From: Saprospiraceae bacterium
Lineage (GTDB): Bacteria; Bacteroidota; Bacteroidia; Chitinophagales; Saprospiraceae
Length of the DNA stretch: 64,000 nucleotides
Direction of reading: 5' to 3'
NCBI GenBank assembly: GCA_016719855.1
Contig: JADJYH010000009.1
Coordinates: forward strand, 124,001 to 188,000
Position numbers and translations under genes: made by a program. How positions within the stretch are numbered: position 1 is the first letter of the stretch; every line of letters starts with the position of its first letter. Of the stretch, positions 55,403 through 64,000 are shown in pieces. Under the pieces are notes generated by a model. That model ran no database searches. It was given only the letters and a program-made list of their open reading frames with translations, and was not told the origin of the DNA.

Positions 55403-55661
55403 TCAGTATAAATCGTCTAACGAACGCTCCATTGCCTTGATTAACCATGTTTTTGATTCATAAAGAGAGCCTCTCGCATAAAAGCAGAAATTACGGTTTT
55501 CACCATAGAAATAACGCCCATAACCGTTCGCGAGTTGGTGGCCTCTGTTTGTATCTGTAAAAAGCATCCCATTTTGACACAATCTCATGAACCATTTTTG
55601 CTAGTTCCATTGCGAGCTTCCAGACCTCAAGGTCTTCATATCCCTTCCGTGTGTTTTCCAT
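55403..55661 (-). pseudogene. Four-helix bundle protein (23S rRNA IVS-type), shortened and frameshifted
   Basis: Starts MENTRKGYEDLEVWKLAMEL AKMVHEIV at 55661, the classic opening of the family whose genes sit in 23S rRNA intervening sequences and elsewhere. The middle third (normally IRRAAVSIPSNIAEG) is missing and the frame changes; the end reads NGYGRYFYGENRNFCFYARG, SLYESKTWLIKAMERSLDDL. Typical length is about 120 residues, here about 86. Whether the loss is biological or an assembly error cannot be decided from sequence. Confidence 0.75.
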
Positions 55662-55758
55662 AGTCTATGCTTTTGTAAAAATATTCCAGTTCCCTCCAAC
55701 AATCACACACCAATTCCCACCCCCAATTCAACCAATTCCCCCAATTCAACCAATCCCT

Positions 55759-57304
55759 TCACATCCACTCCCGCTCATCCGTTTCCACTTTGTACAGCAC
55801 AAAATCCTGCACCGCCGCCGCCTTGGGCACGGGGATATACGGTATCCGAACCGCCCCTGCCGCCGTGTGGAACGTCAATTGGGCGAGGCCGGTCTCCTTG
55901 CTGAAAAAGCCCCGGCGGGCGCTCACGGACTGCACTTTGTGCCATTGGAGCAGCACGGATTTGCGTTGCAAAACGCCCCACTCCGCCCGCAGTCCCTGCT
56001 CGCTCACCTGCCAGCGCCAGGTGCGTTGGTGCCGATGGGCGAGCCACCAAGCCACCAACAGCCAAGCGAGCCAGACGAGCGACCAACTGCCCAGCCACGA
56101 CTTCGTGATTTGCACCAAAATGAAGGCGGGCAACGGGCCGAGCTTGAGGAAGCGCAGCCAAATATTGAAGGGCGCTATGCCGTGGGGTTCCCAAGCTAGG
56201 TCTTTTTCTTCGGGAAAATAGGCCGCCTGCACTGCCGACAATTGCGGCTCGTAGCAGCCGGGCAGTCCGACCGAAAGTTTGCCCGTCACCTGTACGCTGG
56301 CGGCTTGCGGCATCATCACTTTGTTCATTTTGAACAGGCGCATGAGCGGGCTGCTGCTCCACTGCACGTACTGGATTTTGGTCAACACCGCCGACACTTC
56401 CTGCCGGGTGAAGAGGCCGCTCACGATTTTGAAGCCCCGCTCGGTGCGCCAAAAACGCAGGTCAAAGTACTGCAGCACCGTGCGGCCCAACGTGCCAAAA
56501 GAACGAGATGAACAACAAAAATGGCACTCCCACCAGTAACCATGAAAGCAAGTCCGAACCGTCCGTGGTGCCGAGCCACCAGGTCATTCTTTTCTCAAAA
56601 TCGAGGCCCAGTGCCTGTTCCACATCGTCGGCGAAGCTGATCACGAACGCCATCAGGATGCCCGCCGTGCGCAGGTGGTTTTGGCTGGCACCAATTTTTA
56701 CGAGGTCGAGGGGACGGAGGCGGAAGATTTCGGATTGGGGATTGCGGATTTCGGAGTGGGGCAGTGCCTCAGCACCATTGCTTTCCCATTCATCGCCTGC
56801 CAAGTTAGACTGCCAACTGCCAACTGTCGAACTGCCAACTTCTTTCTGCCGCCTACCAACCACGTCCCGCAACAACTCGGCGTCCGGTTTGCTGATGGCA
56901 TGGAGGCTGAATTCCTTGCCCGCCGAGCCTGCCGTGTCTATGTCCACGGCCACGACGTTGAAAAGCTGGTGGACGACGTTTTGGCGGAAATTGACGGTCT
57001 GAACGCGGTCGAGCGGCACGTTGATTTTGGATTTGCGGAGCACGCCTTTTTCGAGCACTAGTTCACCGTCTTTTATGTAAAAATAGAGGTTGAAATAATT
57101 GAGCAGCGACATGGCTGCGGTGAAAATGGCCAGCCCGATGAAGATGAACGTGTAGGTGTCGAAATTGCTTTTTTTGTTGAAAACGAACACCAGTATCACC
57201 ACCCAAAGTTGCCGCACCAGCATCTTGAGCACCCCGCCAAGGATGAAGATAATGGCCGCCGATGACTGCCGGGTGGGCTGGGAGAATGGGTGGGATTCGG
57301 TCAT
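55759..57304 (-). CDS. YdbT-like PH domain membrane protein (one frame break)
   Basis: About 515 residues with repeated bPH2 (bacterial PH-like) domains and pairs of membrane helices, as in YdbT. It has AIIFILGGVLKMLVRQLWVV, SLLNYFNLYFYIKDGELVLE, LDRVQTVNFRQNVVHQLFNV and, after a break near 56497-56500, RTVLQYFDLRFWRTERGFKI, TKIQYVQWSSSPLMRLFKMN, HKVQSVSARRGFFSKETGLA. A proposed role is membrane stress or fluidity control together with YdbS; the function is otherwise unknown. The linker at about 56720-56850 carries tandem word repeats. A PIN TA pair separates it from ydbS. Confidence 0.85.
56726..56839. repeat. Tandem word repeats inside the YdbT-like coding frame
   Basis: GATTTCGGATTGGGGATTGC-type words at 56726-56754 and ACTGCCAACTGCCAACTGTC-type words at 56809-56839. 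They resemble the intergenic word repeats of this window but here they encode a low-complexity linker between two PH domains, in frame. Confidence 0.7.
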
Positions 57305-57316
57305 TTCTAGGATATA

Positions 57317-57745
57317 CTATAAGTGCTGTACGATTTCTAAAAATTCACCAATCGAAACCACGTTGAACTTAGGGAAAGGCAAGGACTTTAATATCCTAAA
57401 ATCCCTATCATTTGTGACTAAATAGTGGGCATTGGCGGCAAAAGCGCAGTCGGCAAACTTGTTGTCGTCGAGGTCGTGGTAAATCAAGCGCAATTGAAAG
57501 TAGGTGTCCACTTTGTACACGTTTTGCAAAAGCATCAAGGCGCCGATATTGGTTTCAGCCGTTTCCCGGTCAAAAATTTGGGTGATTTTTTCCTCATACT
57601 CCAAGAGGATATCGTTGGTAAGGTAAAGGTCATATTTGCCATCAAATAACTGCTGCAAGATGGCGCGGTAGGGAGAGCGCCTCGAAACTGAACTGAGAAC
57701 GATGTTGGTGTCCAGTACTACGCGGATTAAGCTACTCATCGCCAC
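57317..57745 (-). CDS. PIN domain toxin, putative toxin-antitoxin family
   Basis: A 142-residue PIN nuclease. Acidic active-site residues appear in IRVVLDTNIVLSSVSRR (Asp about residue 12), LLEYEEKITQIFDRETAE (Glu) and DLDDNKFADCAFAANAHYLV (Asp), with VTNDRDFRILKSLPFPKF closing the fold. Such proteins cleave RNA and are neutralised by an adjacent antitoxin, here the overlapping small gene upstream. Possible starts are 57745 and 57739. Confidence 0.9.
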   Translation of the reverse strand: MAMSSLIRVVLDTNIVLSSVSRRSPYRAILQQLFDGKYDLYLTNDILLEYEEKITQIFDRETAETNIGALMLLQNVYKVDTYFQLRLIYHDLDDNKFADCAFAANAHYLVTNDRDFRILKSLPFPKFNVVSIGEFLEIVQHL

Positions 57746-57950
57746 TTATCCATTTTTTTAAGGTTTCTTCCGAATAACCTTTTTCGTCCCAGATTTTGTC
57801 GGCCCTATCGCTTGCTTTTTCGAAAAGGTATTTGGCAATCATCCGCTTGATGTCGGGAAGGTATTCGTCAGGCACTCCTACGGAATACAGCTTTAACAGC
57901 TCGACTTGGATGTTTGAAAGCGGCGGTTGAATTGTAGTTTGCATGGTCAT
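57732..57950 (-). CDS. PIN-associated antitoxin
   Basis: A 72-residue helical protein (LSNIQVELLKLYSVGVPDEY, LPDIKRMIAKYLFEKASDRA, DKIWDEKGYSEETLKKWISG) whose 3' end overlaps the PIN gene by 14 nt, the usual antitoxin-first arrangement. It resembles the small partners annotated with Bacteroidota PIN toxins. It has no recognisable DNA-binding motif. The start may be 57944. Confidence 0.8.
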   Translation of the reverse strand: MTMQTTIQPPLSNIQVELLKLYSVGVPDEYLPDIKRMIAKYLFEKASDRADKIWDEKGYSEETLKKWISGDE

Positions 57951-58054
57951 CAATTTTTTACAAAGTTAGTGCTTTTTTCATGGTTGGTTTTTTCGCTCAT
58001 CCATAAAAAGCGCCTTGCCGTTCAATCTGAAATCCCTGCCTACCGTCAGGCAGG

Positions 58055-58588
58055 TCAAATCAATTCCCCCTCCTTCCCAACTCCCCCAATCTTCCCTGTG
58101 ATAAATTCCTTAATCCGCTGAGCCTCCGCCATCGTCAGCCCCTCGATGCTGAGGTCGCTGCCACTGCCACCTGCGGTATAAACCTTGAGCGTGGCCAGCC
58201 CGAAGGCGCTTTCCACCGGGCCCCGGCTGATCTCGCAGTGCTGCATCCGGTTGAAGGGGATGGCCGTGAGGGTGCGCCACCAGACGCCGTGCTTGTGCAG
58301 GATGTCGTGCTCCCGAAGGGCATAGCCTTCGGCGGCAAACCGCTTCATGGCCACCTTCATTCCCAGCATGAAAAGCACTGCCCAAACCGCCAGCACCATC
58401 CAACTGAGCCAGGGCATCTTGAAAGGATTTACGAAGTAAAATGCAAGCCAGCCCAGCAGCAAAAAGGCGAAAAGTATGCTGGTCGCAATGACCTCCACCG
58501 TGCGGTAGGACGGGGAAAGCCGCTGAAAATCAACAGCTTCGGCATGTGGCAAATCGGTCACGGCCACTTGTGCGTTTTCAAAAATCAT
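58055..58588 (-). CDS. YdbS-like PH domain membrane protein
   Basis: A 177-residue protein with two membrane helices (VIATSILFAFLLLGWLAFYF and MVLAVWAVLFMLGMKVAMKR) and a C-terminal bPH2 domain (FAAEGYALREHDILHKHGVW, LTAIPFNRMQHCEISRGPVE, FGLATLKVYTAGGSGSDLSI, EGLTMAEAQRIKEFITGKIG). This is the usual partner of YdbT. In this window the PIN toxin-antitoxin genes lie between the two. Likely same transcript. Confidence 0.92.
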   Translation of the reverse strand: MIFENAQVAVTDLPHAEAVDFQRLSPSYRTVEVIATSILFAFLLLGWLAFYFVNPFKMPWLSWMVLAVWAVLFMLGMKVAMKRFAAEGYALREHDILHKHGVWWRTLTAIPFNRMQHCEISRGPVESAFGLATLKVYTAGGSGSDLSIEGLTMAEAQRIKEFITGKIGGVGKEGELI

Positions 58589-58591
58589 TTT

Positions 58592-58674
58592 ATTGTATTG
58601 CTGTATTGTTGGATTGTTAAATTGTTGTCGTTACAAGGGTAACAATTCAACAATGTAACAATCCAGCAATTTTA
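58592..58674 (-). repeat. Imperfect inverted repeat between lipoprotein and YdbS genes
   Basis: ATTGTTGGATTGTTAAATTGTTG-type words (58592-58633) pair with words of the type AACAATTCAACAATGTAACA and AATCCAGCAATTTT (58640-58674), including the exact pair GGATTGTTA/TAACAATCC. The right end reaches the stop codon of the lipoprotein gene. Confidence 0.8.
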
Positions 58675-58974
58675 AGCTTTCCTCTTCGATTTATTGCCCG
58701 CCAAGATGCCCCATCCGCCAGAGCCTAACAGGAAGCCGAAGTCGTACCAGCCGCCGCTGTTGTTCACGGCATAGATGGCCACGTTGTCATCAAACAGGCT
58801 ACCGATGAAGCTGATGGGCGTGATGAAGCCGTGCAGCAGCCCGAACAGGAAGCCGTACTGCTCGCCTTTGAGGCATTCCTGCACGGGTTCGACGTCGGCG
58901 CAGGAGGCGAAGGCGAACATGAGCAGTGCCAGGGCACTGAAAATCAACAGTTTGGACGTGAGTTTGCTTTTCAT
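58672..58974 (-). CDS. Small lipoprotein-like membrane protein
   Basis: A 100-residue protein with a lipobox-like signal (LLMFAFASCADVEPV, Cys at about residue 26) and a glycine-rich hydrophobic middle (GFLFGLLHGFITPISFIGSL, YDFGFLLGSGGWGILAG) that may insert in the membrane. The ATG at 58974 gives a proper signal; the longer frame upstream runs through a palindrome. I do not recognise the family. Upstream of ydbS on the minus strand. Confidence 0.75.
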   Translation of the reverse strand: MKSKLTSKLLIFSALALLMFAFASCADVEPVQECLKGEQYGFLFGLLHGFITPISFIGSLFDDNVAIYAVNNSGGWYDFGFLLGSGGWGILAGNKSKRKA

Positions 58975-59092
58975 GCTTGAATTTTTTAAGTGGGCGGACA
59001 ATGGAAAAATGGGAATTGGTCGCTTCCCATTTTTCGTTTTGTCAAAGGTAGAAATTCTGTGGACATTGGGTTTCGACCGTTGGTAAGTTTTG

Positions 59093-59133
59093 GCGAAGCG
59101 ATACGATTGCTCCGAGCAATCGTATCGCTTCGC
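59093..59133. repeat. Near-perfect 41-bp palindrome
   Basis: Arms GCGAAGCGATACGATTGCTC (59093-59112) and GAGCAATCGTATCGCTTCGC (59114-59133) pair over 20 nt with a single-base centre. It lies in the intergenic region between the giant protein and the lipoprotein, and looks like a mobile palindrome or a protein-binding site, not a terminator. Confidence 0.9.
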
Positions 59134-59137
59134 ACTC

Positions 59138-59175
59138 AAAAAAAAGTGGCAACTGCTCGAACCGAACAGTTGCCA
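59138..59175 (-). terminator. Intrinsic terminator of the giant type A protein
   Basis: TGGCAACTG (59147-59155) pairs with CAGTTGCCA (59167-59175); on the minus strand the stem is followed by a run of eight T. It is about 70 nt after the stop codon. Confidence 0.85.
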
Positions 59176-59227
59176 GGATGTTCAAAAGAGAACATCCATT
59201 ATCGCCTCATTTTGGCTCAGATTTGCG

Positions 59228-59242
59228 CCCCCCCCGGGGGGG
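59228..59242. repeat. C8G7 palindromic homopolymer pair
   Basis: Eight C then seven G form a GC palindrome just downstream of the giant gene's stop codon. It may be a hairpin, a slippage-prone tract, or a sequencing compression site. Confidence 0.6.
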
Positions 59243-59245
59243 TTC

Positions 59246-62200
59246 TTACTCATCCGAAACCACAATCTTCACCGTATGCACCTGGTTTATCGAACGCAGG
59301 TTGATGAAATAAATGCCCGGTGCCAAGCCCGTTAAATCCAGTTTCGTGGTGTAATGGTCGTCTCCTTCCAGTTCGCTTTGCTCCAATATTTGACCCAAAA
59401 CATCCACCACATATAGCCTCACTTTTTTCCCGACTCAATTTAATATCGAGCGTCACCATACCTGCCGTTGGGTTTGGATACGCCAATATGTCGGTGAAAG
59501 TCAGGTAGCCCAACGAGTCCTCTCCTGGCCCGTTCAGCCTGAAATTATTGGTTATCCATATCTGCTTCGTCATGGTGTCCGTGCAGAAAAGATTGGTGGC
59601 AATTAATGTCGCCATATAAGAAGATTGCGCCACCGTATTGTCGTTCGGATAACTGAACGCCGGGTTTGGCAGGTCGCTCGTGGTGCTGTCCGGGTCTCCG
59701 AACTGCCATTCCCAACTGAGTGGCGTCGGTTGGGAAACGTCCACGAACTGAATGATGTCATCCGAATTTACTTCCACGGAATCCACGTCGAATAGGCCCG
59801 AAGCAGCCAGGAAATGCGTCTCGAAAGTACCTCCGGTACTGGCCACGCCCAGAGATCGCGACATGGTACAGCCGTTGTCGTCCATGACGGTCACGGTGTA
59901 GGTACCTGCCGTCAATTGCGAAACATCTTCCGAAACAGCCCCATTGCTCCAGGTAAAAGTATAAGCTGGTACGCCACCTTCCACGGTGAGGTTGATATGG
60001 CCGTCATGGTCGGTTTTGCATCCTGCCCGCTGAATCTGGTAGGCTACTGAAACAAATGTAGGTTGGGTCAATTCAATATCCGAAATTAATGTACATCCAT
60101 TATTGTCGGTGATGGTAGAGACATATATCCCAATAGGCAGACCAGTTATTCCAGGCGTGGTTGCCCCATTTTGCCAATTAAAAGTATAAGGTAAATTGCC
60201 GCCACTAACCATTAAATTAATGAAGCCGTCGTTGCCGCCATAACAGCTTATATTGTTTATTTCCGGTACGGACAAGATGGAATCCGGCTGCGCAATGGTA
60301 ATGGTGTCCAACACCACACAACCATTGCCGTCAAGCACGTTGAGGATATAATCCCCCGCTTCCAATTGGTCTATATCTTCGGTAAATTGCCCGCTGCTCC
60401 AGGTTATATCATATCCGCTGGGGAATATGGGCGTACCGCCGGATATGGTCAAATCAATGACTCCTGAAAAATCATTGAAACAGTCCAGGTCGGTCACGTT
60501 CGCCACCGCCGAGAGCAAATCTGGTTGCGTGATTTGGGTGGCCTCAGATGTTGTGCAGCCATTTGCGTCTGTGATCACCACACTGTAATCGCCGATGTCA
60601 AGGTCTTCCAGCAAGGAATCAACCTCGCTGTTGGTCCAAAGATAGGTGTAGGGCATCGTGCCGCCCGTTGGCTGCACCTCAGCCGTTCCGTTTGACAGCC
60701 CAAAGCAAGTGATGTTTTCAGCCGTCAAGTTGCCGAGCAGCAGGTCGGGCTGTGCCACGTAATCATTGGTCGCCGTGGTGCATCCCAGCTCATCTGTCAC
60801 GGTCAGGAAGTAGTTGCCGGAAACTAGGTTGTCAATGGTGGCAATGGCCTGGCCGTTGTCCCAAAGGAATTCATACCCCGTCGTGCCGGGCGTTCCACCG
60901 GAGGCATTTGCCGTTAGGCTGCCATTGGCCTCGCCAAAACAGGTTACGTCAACGATGGTGAAAGCGACGATTATTTCCGGGGCTTCACCAACCACCACCG
61001 AAGCCGTATTCGTGCAGCCCGTGAAGTCAGTCATGGTGACCACATAGTTGCCAGCCGCCAATCCGCCGATGTCCTGCGTGGAAGCGCCTTGCGACCAATT
61101 GGCGAAGTAGGGAAACGCCCCGCCTGTCACGCTGATGTCAATCGTGCCCTCCATGTCCCCAAAGCATTCATTTCCGGTGACGGCGTCAATGGTAATCTCA
61201 ATGGCCGACGGCTCTCCGATGTTGACCGATTGTTGGTTGGTGCAGCCATGTGCATCGGTAACGATGACGGTGTAAACACCTGCAAGCAGCCCACTGGCAA
61301 CCTGGGTCGTTTGGCCGTCGCTCCACTCGTAAGCATAAGGCGCCGTACCACCGGAAGCAAAAACATTCGCCGTGCCAGCGCTTCCCCCGTTGCATACATT
61401 GTCCGTATTTTGGGTAAAGGACTGCAATAGCGGCGGCTGTGCCAGCACAACGCTTCCGGTGCTGGTGGCTCCGTCCTGGTCGGTCACGGTCACTTGGTAA
61501 ATGCCGGGCAACAAGTTGCCGATTGTCGGTTGGGTGCTGCCATTGCTCCAAAGGATGGAATACGGCATTGCGCCGCCCGAAATCATCACATCCACACTGC
61601 CGTCGCCCGCACCGAAGCAACTGATGCCTTGGGTCGCCAAGTTGACGGCCAAAGCGCCGACCGCTGTCACCGTGATATTTTCAACCACGGAGCAACCGTT
61701 CGCATCCGTGATGCTGACGCTGTACGGGCCAATGAACAGGTTGGAAATGTCCTCCGAGTTCAGTCCATTGCTCCAGGCAAACTGGTAGGGCGGCACACCG
61801 CCAGATATGGTCAGGTCAATGGCGCCGTCGCTTGACGCAGGCGTGGTGGTTTCGGTGGTGACCAAAACGCCAACAATCGCTGGCGGCTCCGTCACTTGAA
61901 AGATGTTGTTGACAATGCAGCCCGAAGCGTCCATCACCTCCAATCCATATTGGCCAGCTGTTAAGCCCGTGATGTTTTGGGTCATGTCGCCGTTCGTCCA
62001 ACTGAACGAATACGGCATGTCGCCGCCGGTCACGTTGACCGCAATGCTGCCCGTGGCAGCGCCTGCGCAAAGCACGTCAACGATGCCGTTGATGGTGACG
62101 ACCGGGGCACCCGCATTGCCGACCAAGCTGGTGGCCGAAAAAACGCAACCGTTCGCATCCGTAACCATCAACTGGTAACCTCCGGCAGGTACTCCGGTCA

Positions 62201-64000
62201 GCATGTTCGTCGTATTGGGAAGGCCATCCCATTCGTAGCTGAACGGCGGTAGGCCACCCGTCACAGTCGCAGTCAAAGTCCCGTCCGAACCATTGCAGCT
62301 TGCATCCGTCGAGGTGAAAGTGGCTGCCATTGCTGGGAATTCGGCCACATCCACTATTCCAGAAATCGTGCAACCGCTGCCATCCGTCACCACCAACGAC
62401 CAGGTTCCGGCCTCATCGGCAAGTATCGCCTGGCCGCTGCTTGTGACTCCTGATGGGGCCGTCCAGGCATAGCCAAATTGGCCAGTGCCGCCAGTGGGCA
62501 ATGCGACCAATTCGACATTGCTTCCCGGACAGAAAGTCGCTGAAATTGGGTCAAGGCTCAAACCGAGCGGCGGGTTCAACGCAACCGCGATGGAAGCAGT
62601 TTTGACACAGCCCCCCGCACTGGTCACCGTCACTTCGTAAACGCCCTCGCCAGCCGCCGTCAGCAGCGGGATGACCGGATTCTGTTCGGTCGAAACGAAC
62701 CCATTCGGTCCCGTCCAACTCCAAGCCACACCGTGGCCGCCGCTTTCCGTCAATTGCAGATCATCGCCGTCGCAAACGGGGCTGTTGCTCCCCAGCGTGA
62801 CTGTTGGCCCGACTACCTCGATGGCCTGCGTGTCAATGGCTTCGCAACCATTCCCATCGGTAAAACTGTATGTCAAAACATGCACCCCAGCGCCCGCCGC
62901 TATTGGGTCGAACTGGTTGCCTGATACGCCCGTCCCATTAAAAACGCCGCCCGTTGGCGAAGCCGTGAGCATGATGGGCGCACTGCCCGCACAGACATCG
63001 CTTGGGTCGTCGAACACGACCACTGGCAATGGCAACACGTTCAAAATCAAAACTGTCCGGCTGCTGCTGATGCAACCGTTGGCGGTGTTGCGGGCTTCCA
63101 CGTAAAAAGTATCCGGTGCTATAGGCAGGTATTCGGTGTTGTTGGCGAGCAACAAATTGCCGCCCGTGGGCGCATCGTACCAGTCCGCCGTCTCGCCCGG
63201 GTTCACCGTGACGGAGAGGACATGGATGGGTTCTCCTTCGCAAATTTCCTCGTCACCGTTGCTCAGTGGCGCTGCCACAAATGGACAATTGCAATCGGGT
63301 GCCACTACGGTCTGCGACCAAACACAGTTGGTCGTCGTGTTGGTTGCCGTCAGCACCACGTTCTGTCCCGCTGGGATATTGGTGATGGTAAAACTGCCAC
63401 CCCCGTTGTCCGTCAGCGTTCCCGCACTGGCGGTCAGCAGGTCCGCATCGGTCGTAAGTTCAACGTGGTAGGTCAACAAGTCCACGGAGCAGGCCGTGAG
63501 GACGATGGAAATGACGGGCGTTGTGGCCACCGTTACCACCACCCCGTCGGTCGAGGTGCAACCAGCCCCGTTCGTCACCGTCACCATGTATGTCGTGGTG
63601 GCCAACGGGCTGGCAATCGGGTTCACGATATTGGCATCGTTCAGCCCTGTCGCCGGGGCCCAGGCAAAGGCCAAACCGCCCATGCCGGTGCTGCTGCTGG
63701 CATCCAACTGGACGCCCACGCCGCCACAGGTCGTTGCGTCCGCACCCGCATTTGCCGTAGGCGACGGACTGCTGGTCAACGTGACAAGTGTCCGCACGGT
63801 GCTTGTGCAGTTGTTGCTGGTGTTCAATGTTTCCACATAAAAACTGCCAATCCCAGTTGGTGTGTAGCTCGTGACACCCGAGGCGAGTAGGTTGCCGCCC
63901 GTCGGCGCATCGTACCAGTTGGCGGTCTCGCCGGGGCCAACTGTCACGGTTAGCGTTGGGAAAGGTGCGCCAGCGCAAACGACCTGGTCGCCGCCGCTCA
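59246..64000 (-). CDS. Giant surface protein with Ig-like, 11 SprB-type and PKD repeats, T9SS type A tail (5' end outside window)
   Basis: At least 1585 residues are visible and the frame is open to the window's right edge. From the N-terminal side: repeated modules with PGETANWYDAPTGGNLLASG, other Ig-like domains, 11 SprB-type repeats (for example CFGEANGSLTANASGGTPG with the NGCT-type end), a PKD domain (PLSWEWQFGDPDSTTSDLPN), and a Por-type tail (LAYPNPTAGMVTLDIKLS, then after a break at 59423-59428 LAPGIYFINLRSINQVHTVK). SprB-type proteins are mobile adhesins of gliding Bacteroidota. The stop is at 59246-59248; the start is outside the window. Confidence 0.9.

Noticed and set aside
1..64000. 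rRNA and tRNA genes
   Set aside because: I found no sequence with the conserved cloverleaf arms or rRNA core sequences; absence cannot be proved without a dedicated search.

Overview
The window looks like a chromosome segment of a gliding, T9SS-secreting member of the Bacteroidota, probably Saprospiria/Chitinophagia-like. The reasons are two giant surface proteins ending in gliding-motility or Por-type sorting tails, SprB-type repeats, a CarboxypepD-regulatory TonB receptor, DUF4294, DUF6089, DUF1015 and DUF6934-like proteins, almost no Shine-Dalgarno sequences, and promoters of the Bacteroidota type (TTG about 17-21 nt before TAnnTTTG). No rRNA, tRNA or CRISPR was seen.

Layout. 0-7 kb: small membrane and outer-membrane proteins, serC, a bacilliredoxin, a LysE exporter, an ATP-grasp enzyme, a MOSC protein and a Rof-like protein. 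7-14 kb: a TonB receptor with an upstream metal-repressor-like operator, a damaged sigma-54 response regulator, and a T9SS surface protein. 14-33 kb: mostly housekeeping (MerR regulator, MBL hydrolase, ABC ATPase, mnmG, DUF1015, MltD-like transglycosylase, panD, a flippase-like membrane protein, rfaE2, pterin dehydratase, glucosaminidase, S24 repressor, Gfo/Idh/MocA oxidoreductase, DoxX). 34-38.7 kb is an accessory island: a TIR/coiled-coil/FGE fusion, a complete insertion sequence, a RAYT-type Y1 transposase inside an array of REP palindromes, a second TIR protein, and a DUF4258/MqsA-like toxin-antitoxin pair. 38.8-45 kb: an ADP-forming acyl-CoA synthetase/GNAT fusion and two AAA/DUF4143 ATPases that each sit behind a strong repeat hairpin. 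45-52 kb: a 7-kb type B sorted surface protein. 52-59 kb: a UDG-like gene with an in-frame amber codon, purE/purK, a four-helix-bundle remnant, and a YdbS/YdbT pair split by a PIN toxin-antitoxin module. 59-64 kb: the 3' part of a second giant protein with 11 SprB-like repeats.

Two window-wide patterns matter most. First, about 20 genes carry single-base indels, nearly all in homopolymers; most are probably residual sequencing errors, so I annotate those genes across their full span. Second, many intergenic gaps hold inverted or tandem repeats built from short words (for example ATTGTTGA-like, GGTTGAGAAG-like, AGACATTAGAC-like). Each locus has its own sequence, but the architecture recurs: arms of 16-27 nt, loop of 10-50 nt, often overlapping the stop codon of the upstream gene.
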